From NCBI GenBank assembly GCA_039621445.1, contig CP154956.1, positions 45,923,291 through 45,987,290 of the forward strand: a stretch of DNA of 64,000 nt, read 5' to 3'. A program made the translations under genes and the position numbers. The notes below the pieces were generated by a model. The model was not told the DNA's origin. It was given only the letters and a program-made list of their open reading frames with translations, and ran no database searches. The stretch is from Euglena gracilis (lineage: Eukaryota; Euglenida; Euglenophyceae; Euglenales). How positions within the stretch are numbered: the first letter of the stretch is position 1; every line of letters begins with the position of its first letter. Below, piece by piece: positions 35,354 to 45,535 of the stretch.

Positions 35354-35412
<59 letters not shown>

Positions 35413-38400
35413 GATGTGAAGCAGCTTTCGCATGGGGACGGGCAGGAACAGCACGCGCTGCATGACTCGGGCCGCCCCCTGCAGCAGGAGGGTGCCGAGG
35501 TGCGTCAGGTCGTGCCGCCAGCTGCCCCCGGGCCCGGGGACAGTCGCGGCCTCGCACAGGCCGGGGCCACAGCAACGGTGGTCTGGGGGTTGACGAGTGG
35601 ACGGAGGCGTTCCATGATCCTGCGGCGAAGTGTGGCGGCGGAGGGGGCCGGGGGCGTTGGCCCCAGCGCGTTGGCCCCAGCCTGGCCTTGGGGCGGAGGT
35701 CCTCCTTGGTGCCGACGATGAGGATGGGGGGCGTCGGTGGCGTTGGCCCCCCGTCGTCCTCGACCCTGGGGCGGGGGAGGGGGCTTGTGGGGGGGGGGGG
35801 GCTGCCTGGCGCGTCGTTGCGAACGTCGTTGATCCTGCACATTGTGTTTTCATTACTGTTGCTGTCCACCCCGTGCCCGCCCTCGGCCGCCGCACAAGTG
35901 AACATTAACGTTCAAAGAAGCTGCCATTCACAACGCTGTTCGGAAATTTCTGGCCATTTTGTGCCCATGATTTCCCGCCCAGAGTTCACGCACCTCACCG
36001 TCCCAACGCTCCCCCAGCCCGTTTGAGTTTTGCAAGGGGATGCTTTGTCTGTTTTGAAGGCATTCAAAGAGACGGGCATCCTTTCGAAAAAGAAAAGATG
36101 TGGCCTGGAATTTTACCTGTGAATGTTTCCGGACAAAGAACCATTCCACTTGAACCCTGCACCTGAAGAAACAGAGATGCTTAGCCCAACAAACAAATGG
36201 CATACGTAAGACTGCAGTCCAGTGATGAACTAGAGGTTGGGGAACTTGAACCTGGAAAGGGAATGGGTTGGAGGGGAGCCCCACCAGACCAGGACAAAGA
36301 GTGCCATCGCAACACAGAGAGACCTGCAGGCAGGGTTGGCAGCTCCGTGCTGAGTCGGTGGACATCAGCGTCGAAGATCTGGGCCGTGGGGCGGTGCCGG
36401 TACCCCTGTCAAGGGAGGTCATTGGCGATGACAGCAGCAAAATGGCCGGCTGGAGGCAAAGGCCCTGTTATTGTTATTGAATCAAATTACTTCTTTCAAC
36501 CGTATTCCGGCAGCCAACGGATTCAAAGCGATTGATTTCCCTGAAACGACAACCAGTCAGTAACTCTCTGCAACAAGGGATCCCTGTTTGGGTGCATTAT
36601 TTGAAAGGTTTGACAACATTTTCAAAATACTTCGACAGACTTTCATGGGGAAAAAATGACAGAGAATTTGAGACAATGACGTGTTTCATGCAATCGAGCT
36701 GTTTTATATGATGTGTTGCATGTGAACTGCATGCCATAACACACACTCCTGTCAGTTGATACCTCACCTAAACTCTCCTGAACAACTTCCTGTTGCAAAA
36801 CCTAAACCTGACTCTGCGACTATTACAAATATCATCAATGTGATTACTGAATTGCCAGAAACAGATCTTCAAAGTTTGGCAGACTTTTTGGGTTGGAAAC
36901 CTCCATCCTCTGATTCACTTGGTATGTTCACTAAAATATTCTGCATATTCTGCGTCTTGCCAGGAATCTTGTTCCTTCGCATTCGCACTGAGTTTTGACA
37001 CTGTTGGCTATACACAAAGAGAGTTTGCAGAGCTTCAAATGAATGTCTTTGTCATGAATGTCCTTGTCTACTCAGAAAATGTCCATGACCGATCTCCTTG
37101 CTCCTCCCAGGGTTGGCAATTATCCGTATTTATTCTTTTTTTACAAAGTTCTGTTCACTTCCTGCCGCAAAAGATGCCCAGATTTGACATTCCTCAAAGT
37201 GAGTTCAATTGTTTCTGCTGATGCTGATAAAGAAACGGGAAATGGAGAAAAATGCCCCTGTCAAAACGTTCAGGAAATTCTTTTTAAAAACGTTTCAGAA
37301 GTTCTATCATTTCTTTGCGAGAAATTGGCAAGCTGTTCCAAAAATAGAGGTAGATTTGCAGTCAATTTCAAATTGGGTAATATGTGGTCTCCTCCCTGAA
37401 TTTGTGAACCCCCGGCATAAAATGAATGGTGAACTTGTCTCCCTTCAATTTGTGCCTTGCCACTGGAACCCCTGTAGGTGCGCGGCTGAACATGGACAGG
37501 AAAAAATGATGCTGTTTGCTGTTTGAACAGAATGCTGTGAACAGCTGTGAAAAAAAAAATTGTGATCATACAACGAATTTTTATGTGGTGTTGACAATGG
37601 CAAAATACCGTCATTTTTTCTGGAATTTGGGTCCAAAATTTACATATTTCTTGAAACATTTATTTCATCATTTGTTTTTGATTTTGCTTAAATTTCGAAA
37701 CAATTGCACCTGGAAATCATATTGTTTCGGACGTTTGATTTCACCTTTCCGTCGAGACCAGATCAAAGCCATCATTGTCATGTTTGGTGGCCAACCTCTA
37801 GGAGTTTATTTTTGGGAAGCTTCTAAATGACAACGATGCTGATCTGCTTGTATGGGATACAAAAATAACAGGGAAAGAAATGACGGGGGGGAAAGATGGG
37901 AAGATTTTGATTTTGGAAAAATACATGATGGGTAAATTCAACTTTTCACGGAAAATTTCGGAATTTTTACCACTTGTGATGAATTTTTTGGCAAAAAATG
38001 CAAATGAAGTTTTCAAAAAATGGTCAGGATTTTCTTCTGGTTGTCTCTTTTCTGCCTTTTAAAAAAAGCCAGCCCGGGTCCGTGTCCCAGGAACAGTCCT
38101 CACGCCCGAGTCCGCGTCTGGAACACAGTTTTTGAGTCCGTGTATTGGGGGCTCTGGGCTTACGCCCATGGCGGAATTTTCTTCATGTCTGCAGGTTTTT
38201 CTAAATATACCCCGGCCAGGTTTTTGCGGTCTGCACCAACGCCCTGCCCTGGCCGCCCAAAGTTTTTGGCCGGCTTTAAGGCTGTCACCGCCCCTCGGGT
38301 TGTTTCTGGAGCACACACGGCTCTTTTTGGGAACACGTTTGTGACCAACCCCCCCCCCCTGAATAGAAGCCCCCAGGGGCTATTATACGGAACGTTGGTC

Positions 38401-41400
38401 GGAAACCGGGGGGGGGGGGCGGCTTCTATTCGGGGGGCACTATTCGGAAAAGTGGTCAAAAACCAGGGGGTCCGATAATTATCGAAGAAATTTCTTTGTG
38501 GGTCAACATATCCTACCTTTCCAAACCATGTCAAATCTGCTGCAAACGTTATGCTTGTGGATGCATTGGATCATTAAACGTAAAACCACCCAACCCTTAT
38601 TTAACCAATGGCTGAAGAAGCCAAAGCACTTGCCTTCTCAATTGACAGACAACCCACGGGGAGCGGCCTGTTCGGGGGGGGGGGGGCACTATTCGGAACG
38701 TTGGTCGAGAACCGAGGGGGGGGCTTCAATTCGGGGGGGGGGGGGGCACTATTCGAGGGGGGGCTTCTATTCAGGGGGGGGGTTCGTTGCCCCTACTGGT
38801 GAAGAGAAAAACAAACATACGGGGCTTTCTGCAGTGAGAGATTTTCAGAAGGTTTGTGAGGTTCACGGGGCAACTTTTCAGCCGTTGGACGCTTGCATTT
38901 GCAATTTTGGCAGGAGGTGAAAGTGGAACTGCACGCCGCTGATCGCTGCCCCAAAATGCGGGGGAACGATGGGCTGGCGGGGGGGGGGGGCGTAAAATCG
39001 TCTGTGACCGTTGCCGCTTGCCATGGCATTTTGTCTGGACCTCGTCCTCCCTCCCCGCCATGGCTTCTGGGCATGCCCGGGTTGTAAATAAGGCCGAAGC
39101 CCCCCAACAACAGGAAAATGTTTGCTATATCTGCAATTGTTGCGGCTGTGGCACAACAGGGCTTCCCAACATTTCCTTCACCTGCGACCGAAACTGTTCT
39201 CACTTCGATCATGCATTCACGTCCCAGCTTTGTTGAGACTCTTTAGAAATGACTCCCAGCCACAATCCTCACGCCCGAGCCTGTGTCTGGGACACAGACT
39301 CACAGACTCGGGCAGTAAATTTCCCTCCTGAGTCTGTGTCCCGCACACAGGCTCGGGCGTGAGTCTAGAGCATACCATTGCTTAGAGACCCCGGGTGGGG
39401 GGGGGGGCTCTTGGCCAGAAAACCAGTCAGTCACCCCCCGGGGGGTGGGGTAGGACAGGTGTTAAGCAATGGTATGGTCTGGAGCCCCCATGAGAGCCAA
39501 AAATGGCCTATTTTCAAAGAAATGTGCCTGGGCACAGGCCGAAATCCGGGGGTAGTGCCTGCAGGCACTCACAGGCACTCCGGACCCCCCCTCCCCCCCC
39601 CGGGGTTGGTAAAAAAAAAAACAGCTTGGTCCGTGTTTCCCCCCTTGCGGCCCCTACATAGGGGGCTACATCCTTTGGCTTTCGCTGCGGCCATCATCAT
39701 CAGTTGTGGACGGGTTGATGCATCATTTTCTTCACGTTGTTGGGATTGTTCACCCCCAACCATGAGCTCTTTTGCCGATCTGCACGTTAGCGTGGAGGTT
39801 ACCTCAACCCCTTGCTGGCCACAGGGTGGGGGACAACAAAATGGTTTGAATTTCCATTTTGGCAACCACATTTGTTTTCAAAATCAATCGGTATTTTTAT
39901 GCTGGCAAAAGGTCGGATAGAGGTACTGAAATAAAGCCCCTCTTGTTTTTTTGTTGGGTTTGATACCTACCCATGGTGGCCAACAGGGATCCCAACTCGT
40001 TACCGGGGCGTCAGCTGCCTTTTTGGATGGACCCCCCCCCAGCTGCAGTACAGCCACCCCAGCAGTGCAGCCCCCCCCCCCTAACAACACAGCCACAACA
40101 CACCTCCCGACAACCCCCCAGAGCAACACTTGTCTGTATTATGTTCGATGCTTAACGGGGGTCTCCAATCAGAAGGAAAAGTCCCTTAGCATCCTCGGAC
40201 TATGGAAAGAATCGGGTGGTTTCCCATTATTTTTATTTCCTATCATCTTAGGGGGCGTTAATTTCCATTATGGCTTTTGGTGCCTTTTCCCATTGTGCAT
40301 ATTTTGCGGGGGGGAAAAAAACTTGGCCATGTTGAAACCTTGACCCTCCAATTGACAAGAGAGTGCGGGCACAAAAGAGGACTTGACCCCCTTTGACTTT
40401 TTGTCCATCTGGGTCATTCAATCCTGGGCTGTCCACCTGCCTCAACCAAATAGGGTTTGGAAATGGAAAAAAAAATGCTTTTTGTGAGTCAAAACCTCCC
40501 ACGGTCCACAATCAACGTACCTAGGATGGTTAAAAGCGATTTTTGCGCCTTGTTTCAAGACTGGTTAAGGTGCAGAATAGTTGCAGGTTGGGATGAACAA
40601 AGGGGCTGAAGCTTTTAGACACTTGTGAAAAAAGTGTCACCGATGTGGCACATGGCCCGTTGAAAAAAAACAAACGCAAGAAAAATGAACAAAATACCAA
40701 GAACATGGTTTCAATGAGCTCATCCACAGGCAAGGAAAAAATAGAAGAGAACACGCCGATGTTCAGGGACGTGCAACAACCAAAACCAAAAAATGCAATA
40801 TTGCTTGGCAACCAACAGACCGTTGCTTCGACCTGCCATGAGGTTTGCAGGTGAATAAGAAACCAAAGCCAATTCAAAGGTTAAGCACCGTTGTGCATAA
40901 AAAAATTCAATGATGAACAATCGATGCTCCTTTGAAAAACATTTTCTGACGAAATTAAAAAAATACACTCCATTTCCTGAGGTACTGTTCATGTACAAAA
41001 ATACAGCGCTGAACAAGAAATTTTTGGTGGCAGGGAAAAACCAAAGACCTTGAATGAAGAAAATTCCCGAACAAGCCAACTGAACTCCAACCGGAGTTGG
41101 AACTCAGCCAAAACAAATTTTCAAATTATAACCAAGTTTCACAATTCAAAAAGTGGGGTGGCAAAGACCTCGCAAAAAAAATATCTGGGGGTGGGAAAGT
41201 AGCATTTACTTCCCAGTTTTCAAAAAATTCAGAAAAAATGGCCACATTATTCCCAGAATTCACTCGGTTGTTTTTCAACCCTGTGCTCTGAAGACCAAGA
41301 ACGCAACTCACCAACAAAATCAAAAATTTCCATTGAATCATGCTGACCCTCATAGTCAGGTCAAAATTCACCCTCGTGTGCATTTGCGGAATGAAACATT

Positions 41401-44400
41401 TTCGGCACACCTCAAAGCTGGAAACATTCAAAACTAACTTTATGAACCAACACATGATAAGAACGTTCCAGTTTCCGAAAGAAAAAAAAGCACCGCTTTG
41501 GAAACTCCTGAAAATTGTCCACTGTTCTCAGTGTGACTTTTAGACTGCCCATTGTGTGTTCCCCGCACACACATGTTGTGGGGAGGGCATCCATACGACA
41601 TGGGTTTGTTACAAAAGACGTTGTCAAAAAAGTTTTTTGAACGGACCTGCACCTGGACTCCAAAAACTGCGAAAACAATATACACCGCCAAAATACGACA
41701 ATGGAATATGCCGCCTGAGGTGATTGTTGTCTGGACACTGATCTTTTCAAAAACGCTGAGCACCTTGTATTCTGTGTGAACAGGTTCAGCAAAATGACAA
41801 AAATTTGGTAACTTAAATCAAAAGATTGAGTTAAAGACTGAGTTAAGGGTTTTGTAACATATGGGGCAAAAATAAAAATAAAGGGTTGCAAATCATGAAT
41901 GTAACTGACGACGATCGCAAAGACACACCTTGGGGTTATCAGACCTCGAGCTCGATGCAGCATTCTTCCGCTGGCTGATGCTTGCATAGGGGTTCTCGGC
42001 AACATCAGCAACCACCTGCATGCCTCGCCTCACAGGTCACGGGGGGGGGCTGGACACGCTTTTATAAAGAGTAAATGGTTAAGCTGTGCAGGTGCTTGGA
42101 GGCGTGATGATGGTTGAGATCCAAGTGACGGTATGGTCACACTTGTTGGCAGCGCAGCCCTCTCCAAACAAATAACAGTGCATTTTTGTTGGACCTAATC
42201 AACCGACCTGAAAACTCATACTCTGCTGAGTCAATACTGATGAAAGAAAATAGCAGAAGAAACAATTGCAAACGTTCTGATTCAAAATACACACAAAGTC
42301 CAGAAGTTTTGGGAGGAGAAACCAACATCTGGAGGTAAGAGCAGCGGTCCCCTTTGGCATGCTGCCTTTTCTTTGCAGGCAGTCATTAATTTCCTGAAAG
42401 ACCAGAGAATAACAATGATGTGGGGGGGGGGGGTGGAGGGGTGTGGGGGGGGGGGGATGCGTGGGGTGACAGTGGGGGGAGGGGGGGGTCGGAAATCGCC
42501 GGAAACTCGGCTTTGAGAAGTGTCATTCACAAGCAATCTGCATCACGCACTCCAACAAAATTAGACTCGAAAAAAGTCAAAAAATTTGCACACAAAAGGA
42601 AATTTGAGCTTTGCCTTGCACAGAGAAGGATGATGTATTTTTGTTCTGGGGGTCCGGCGGCGCCCCCCAGACGACAAAAAAAATCAAAAAATGACGACAA
42701 AAAAAAGTTTCCCACAAAAGTGATTTGCATGCCAAAAAAATCAGCATTCGTTGACATCAAAGTGTGGGGTGACTGGGGGGGGGGGGGGGGGGGGGGCATG
42801 TGGGGGGGGACAGTTGGGTGTGTTTGGGGGGGGGTGACAGTGAAGGGTGTCGGGGGTGCTGTGGGGTGCTGTGGGACTTCACTTAATGCCATCTCTCACA
42901 CCTTGTGCCATTCCCACAAACTTGCCAGTGTGCTTTCGTCTGACAGATCGTGGACAAATATAATTGCATGGAAATTGGTGTAGAAAGGAGCCCTCGCCTC
43001 ACGGCGGTATTTGGTGCTGCCCCCGACCTCGCAGAATTCGATGAACTGCAGCTTCCCAGAGGGTGAGCGTTGACGCACCTTGCTGGAAGGTGCCAGGGGG
43101 GAGAAGAGAAAAGAAAGGCGAACTCACAGCACTCAGACATTTGGATGCAAACATTCACTCCTTACTGCGCTAGCACCTTGGCAACAGAGATACGGCAGCC
43201 GATTGTTGCCTGGGGGTTACTCAGCACCTGGGAAGCGAAGCACACACAGATGCAATGGATTGAGTTGCAAAAAAAAAATTCCGTTCCATGTGGTTGCAGT
43301 GAGGGGGGAATCTGGTCACGCTGACCACCACCTCATTGCCAGCATTAATACTTGAGCAACCTCCCAAGGAGAAAATGGAGACAGATCTTTCTTGGAAGAA
43401 ACAGAGCTGCCAAAAGTGTAAGTGAAAATTTGGTCGGTTTTAGAAAGTTTGGCGGCCATCCATGCTGGCTGCACAATATCAAAATAACCCACCTTTCTGC
43501 AGGACACCCACCACAATCTTATCTTGAATGGAATACCAAAAAGGATTGTTGCAAACAATAACAAGTTCCTTTTACAAAATGTGATCTGGAGGGAGTGGGG
43601 AATAAACAACATGAATTTGTGTTTAATTTTTTCCAAAGAGCAACAATTATGGAAAAGATAATCACCAATGAAATGAACCTTTGGCTTTGACCAAAGCCAT
43701 GTTACTTTATAAACACAGCCTTAAATAACTGCGTCTTAAACGCAGACTCTGACCTGAGTCTGCGTTTCGAAACGCAGACTCAGGTCAGAGTCTGCGGTTA
43801 AGACGCAGTTCTCCCCAAATGGCAAATTGTGTTCTGCTACATTGTTAAAACAGTCATACCACCTCAACGACCAATTTGGGCCATTTGGGGCATTTTTGAT
43901 GACAAAAAAAATGATAAAACGCAACACAAAGGGCGTGACATGGAGGGGACACGGGGGGAACACAGGGGGGGGTGGGGGGCACGGGGAAACTTGCCCTTTT
44001 TTGGCGATTCCCCTTCACTTTGTGCTCACAGAGTGTGTTTGCATAGCAAGCAGGGGAGATCCAGAGTGCGGAACACGGGGGGGGGGGGACCGGGGATCAC
44101 CCCAAAGACAAAATTCATTGGAGCATATGATTGAAGAATATAAGAAGGTTTCAAATGCTGAGTTGTTTCTGAACCAAAGAATGCCAAAAAAAACGGAAAA
44201 TGAAGTGAAAACTTAAAAAAGATAAAGCTGAATTTTGAATTTTGGGTGCTTCATTTCAGTGTTGGCATGCCTTTTGTTTTCGAAGTCAATTTTCACTTCT
44301 TTTCGAACCAACTTTTTTATTCTCTGGGGGGAAACAGTGCCCCCCCCCCCCATTTCAACAACGTTCCTTCTTCTGAGCAAAAATAAAAACAAGTATTTTT

Positions 44401-44603
44401 TTACAGTTTTTCATGGAATCAAAATCCAAATGTGTGGCTTCTTTTGGGCACAATGCATGCCATAAAAACATACAACTGGGGGGTGATTGAGTCTTCCAAC
44501 ACGGCCACACCTCATCATGGCAAATGAGATGTATTAAAGAACTCTTGCCAACCCCAGAATCACCAATGACAAGCACACGGGCTGAGAGAGGTTGTGCACA
44601 CAT
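31383..44603 (-). CDS. RABL3: RABL3/LIP1-like Rab-family GTPase gene, ten exons
   Basis: Exons listed separately join in phase 0-0-0-0-1-2-0-1-0 to a stop and total 1053 bases (350 residues). The P-loop GDSGVGKSS starts at about residue 14. [11 protein letters not shown] aligns with the RABL3 switch I region, IEFCEVGGS with the G3 segment (WDVGGS in animals), FVHDLSDES with strand 4, and ILIVGTKED is the G4 base-recognition motif. The final exons give VLEVSCHS (G5 region) and a C-terminal helix KVELFTDRV. In animals and plants this family (RABL3, LIP1) is an atypical Rab-like GTPase of about 240-340 residues without C-terminal prenylation cysteines; none is seen at this C terminus (TCKV). The G3 aspartate is glutamate here. 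The 29-residue exon at 41929 and the proline-rich stretch before G4 are insertions relative to the animal protein. The family assignment is firm; exons 4 to 6 rest on splice sites and phase rather than homology. Confidence 0.8.
32418..32491 (-). CDS. RABL3: RABL3-like exon 9 (G5 region)
   Basis: Acceptor TATCTCAG| and donor GTTCAG|GTGCGC. Phase 1 to 0. It encodes [24 protein letters not shown] in two runs; VLEVSCHS sits where the last strand and G5 element are expected. Confidence 0.7.
33725..34390. repeat. degenerate tandem array with a mirror point
   Basis: Units of roughly 60-65 bases around AACCAAACTCCCTTTTGC and GCAAGT(C/T) run rightward from about 33935 and in the opposite orientation leftward. 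The switch point is the hairpin at 33901-33931. Confidence 0.75.
33901..33931. repeat. hairpin at array mirror point
   Basis: AGGTGTTCCTCTT and AAGAGGAACACCT are exact inverted repeats with a five-base loop. Confidence 0.95.
35357..35411. repeat. (CA)n microsatellite at RABL3-like exon 8 donor
   Basis: The GT of the exon 8 5' splice site on the minus strand is the first unit of this tract. Confidence 0.95.
35412..35619 (-). CDS. RABL3: RABL3-like exon 8
   Basis: Acceptor TTCGCCGCAG|. The frame gives [10 protein letters not shown]... and then a helical [19 protein letters not shown] segment. The exon ends in phase 1 at ATCG|GTGTGT, so its 5' splice site is the first repeat unit of a (GT)n microsatellite. 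Confidence 0.65.
35687..35834 (-). CDS. RABL3: RABL3-like exon 7 (G4 motif)
   Basis: Begins after TGTGCAG| in phase 2. It encodes [11 protein letters not shown], a proline-rich linker and [15 protein letters not shown]. The TKED motif is the guanine-recognition G4 element. The best frame-keeping end is AAG|GCCAGG, a GC donor opening a 67-base intron (35620-35686). Confidence 0.7.
35994..36048 (-). CDS. RABL3: RABL3-like exon 6 (probable)
   Basis: Fifty-five bases between AAAACAG| and GAG|GTGCGT, phase 1 to 2, exactly what exons 5 and 7 require. The peptide ([17 protein letters not shown]) is not conserved. The acceptor has a weak pyrimidine tract. Confidence 0.45.
36324..36405 (-). CDS. RABL3: RABL3-like exon 5 (probable)
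   Basis: Acceptor TTGACAG| and donor CTGCAG|GTCTC bound an 82-base exon that enters in phase 0 and leaves in phase 1 ([15 protein letters not shown]...). Support comes from splice sites and from agreement with both flanking phases. Confidence 0.5.
36750..36920 (+). CDS. exon-like plus-strand stretch, unassigned
   Basis: After CTCCTGTCAG|, the frame [15 protein letters not shown] then [19 protein letters not shown] runs to CTTG|GTATGT, a good donor. Composition and hydrophobic pattern look protein-like, but no family is recognised and downstream frames at 36960-37530 are ambiguous. It could be a transposon fragment nested in the RABL3-like intron. Confidence 0.3.
38340..38790. repeat. GGGGCACTATTCGGAA repeat cluster
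   Basis: At least two diverged copies of a unit with GGGGCTTCTATTC, long G runs and CACTATTCGGAACGTTGGTCG, in C/G-rich foldback context. Confidence 0.65.
39256..39364. repeat. foldback of CTCACGCCCGAGCCTGTGT
   Basis: The left arm CTCACGCCCGAGCCTGTGTC...ACAGACTCA is matched by the inverted right arm TGAGTCTGTGTCC...ACACAGGCTCGGGCGTGAG. Related arms occur near 38090 and in the palindrome at 43727. Confidence 0.8.
39371..39476. mobile_element. 106-base TIR element with 8-base target duplication
   Basis: The ends CATACCATTGCTTA and TAAGCAATGGTATG are perfect inverted repeats. The flanks GTCTAGAG (39363-39370) and GTCTGGAG (39477-39484) match at seven of eight. The interior is G/C runs plus AACCAGTCAGTCAC. 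Confidence 0.8.
41929..42015 (-). CDS. RABL3: RABL3-like exon 4 (Ser/Asn-rich insertion)
   Basis: Twenty-nine codons ([10 protein letters not shown]...SDNPK) between acceptor CATGCAG| and donor AAG|GTGTGT. Phase 0 to 0, matching both neighbours. No direct homology is recognised; it lies where plant LIP1 also has an insertion. Confidence 0.6.
42902..43078 (-). CDS. RABL3: RABL3-like exon 3 (G3 and strand 4)
   Basis: Fifty-nine codons. [12 protein letters not shown] corresponds to the G3 strand and [14 protein letters not shown] to strand 4. The donor is AAG|GTGTGA and the acceptor CCAGCAAG|. The G3 motif reads CEVGG rather than WDVGG. Phase 0 to 0. Confidence 0.8.
43177..43227 (-). CDS. RABL3: RABL3-like exon 2 (switch I region)
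   Basis: Seventeen codons, [17 protein letters not shown], align with the VLGNPSWTVGC segment of RABL3. The acceptor is TTCCCAG| and the donor AAG|GTGCTA. Phase 0 to 0. Confidence 0.8.
43727..43810. repeat. 84-base near-perfect palindrome
   Basis: Centred on TTTCGAAA at 43768/43769. The arms AACTGCGTCTTAA(A/C)CGCAG and CAGACTCAGGTCAGAGTCTG match with one mismatch and no loop. Confidence 0.95.
44511..44603 (-). CDS. RABL3: RABL3-like exon 1 (start, P-loop)
   Basis: ATG at 44601-44603 opens [17 protein letters not shown], with as many residues before the P-loop as animal RABL3. The donor is GAG|GTGTGG and the exon ends in phase 0. A pyrimidine-rich TTGCAG lies just upstream at about 44618, so a 5' untranslated exon is possible. 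Confidence 0.8.
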
Positions 44604-45336
44604 CCATAAGTTGGCTGCAATATATAGAAAAAAATACTGCAACGAAAGGAATATGCAAGCCAGTGACGCCTATGTACTATATGATAAATTCCTATAAGAC
44701 CTTTATTATTACTTCTATATTTGTGGTTGGTCAATTTATATTTTATTATTAGGTTAATTTTTCGGTCTATTTTCACACGACTGCACGTGTTATTGCATCC
44801 ATTCACAATAATGCTATACCAGGTTGTATTATACAATAAAAGATGTACTATGAGATGCTATGTTATGTCGGTAAATTACAATTATCTTTATTATATGTAT
44901 TAAAATCTGATAATGCTAATCCCGACTTCTATGCCTATTTATTCTGTTTTTGTTGTTGTTGTTTTCTTATTTGTTCTGTACATTTAAAATTATATTTCCA
45001 ATTTATAGTTTTTGTGCATTTATTAATAACTTTCAAAATATGATGATATCAATACAATATCTATATCCTTTATTAAACCGGCGTTTGGGACGCCGGGTTC
45101 ACGACAGAACCGGCGTCCCCCCACGGGTTTTAGGAACTCCGGTTCTGTCCGTGAGACAGGGGTTAGAAACGCCGGTTCTGTCCAGAATCCTCGTCCCCAA
45201 CGCCGGTTCCTGACTGTTGGAAATTTCGGAATAAGAATATGTGGCCGCCGCGCAGATTTTGGCCGCCGTCTGTGGTCTTCCGAACTAAAATACTTTCGAA
45301 ATAGGGGTAACATTACAGTTAAACATGGGGAACATG
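44604..45336. other. region upstream of the RABL3-like gene
   Basis: AT-rich from 44640 to 45060 with a probable promoter or leader. At 45075-45215 there are short inverted GGCGTTTGGGACGCCGG and AACGCCGGTTCTGTCC repeats. No gene is seen. Confidence 0.4.
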
Positions 45337-45535
45337 GGAGCTGGGGTATCTGGCTAGCCGTGGCTAGCCGCGGCTGGCTGGCTGGCAAAAAAAAGGAGGA
45401 GGTCTGGCCAGCCATGGCCAGCCACGGCTGGCTGGGGGATTTAGAGGAGGAGGAGGTCTGGCTGGCTTCAGCGTTGAGGATCTAAAAGAGGAGGAGGAGG
45501 TCTGGCTGGCCGCGATGGGAAATTTGCCGCACAAA
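45337..45535. repeat. GGAGCTGGGGT-family terminus, left-facing
   Basis: Starts GGAGCTGGGGTATCTGGCTAGCC and carries repeated GGCTAGCC, GGCTGGCC and AGGAGGAGGTCTGGC subterminal motifs. It is inverted relative to the copy ending at 58294. The flanking triplets (ATG and AGA) do not match, so the two are not proven partners. Confidence 0.8.

Larger units (their letters stand above)
32492..35411. other. RABL3-like intron 8
   Basis: Holds G/C-run foldbacks (33170-33600), the mirror tandem array (33730-34390) and one open minus-strand frame at 34652-34960 of unknown meaning. A possible unassigned exon near 32974-33103 (acceptor CCCCTCAG|, donor CA|GTGAGG) does not fit the phase. Confidence 0.45.
36406..41928. 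other. RABL3-like intron 4, 5.5 kb
   Basis: Contains the foldbacks at 38340-38790, 39256-39364 and 39371-39476. A plus-strand exon-like stretch is listed separately. The rest is AT-rich with no supportable gene. Confidence 0.45.
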
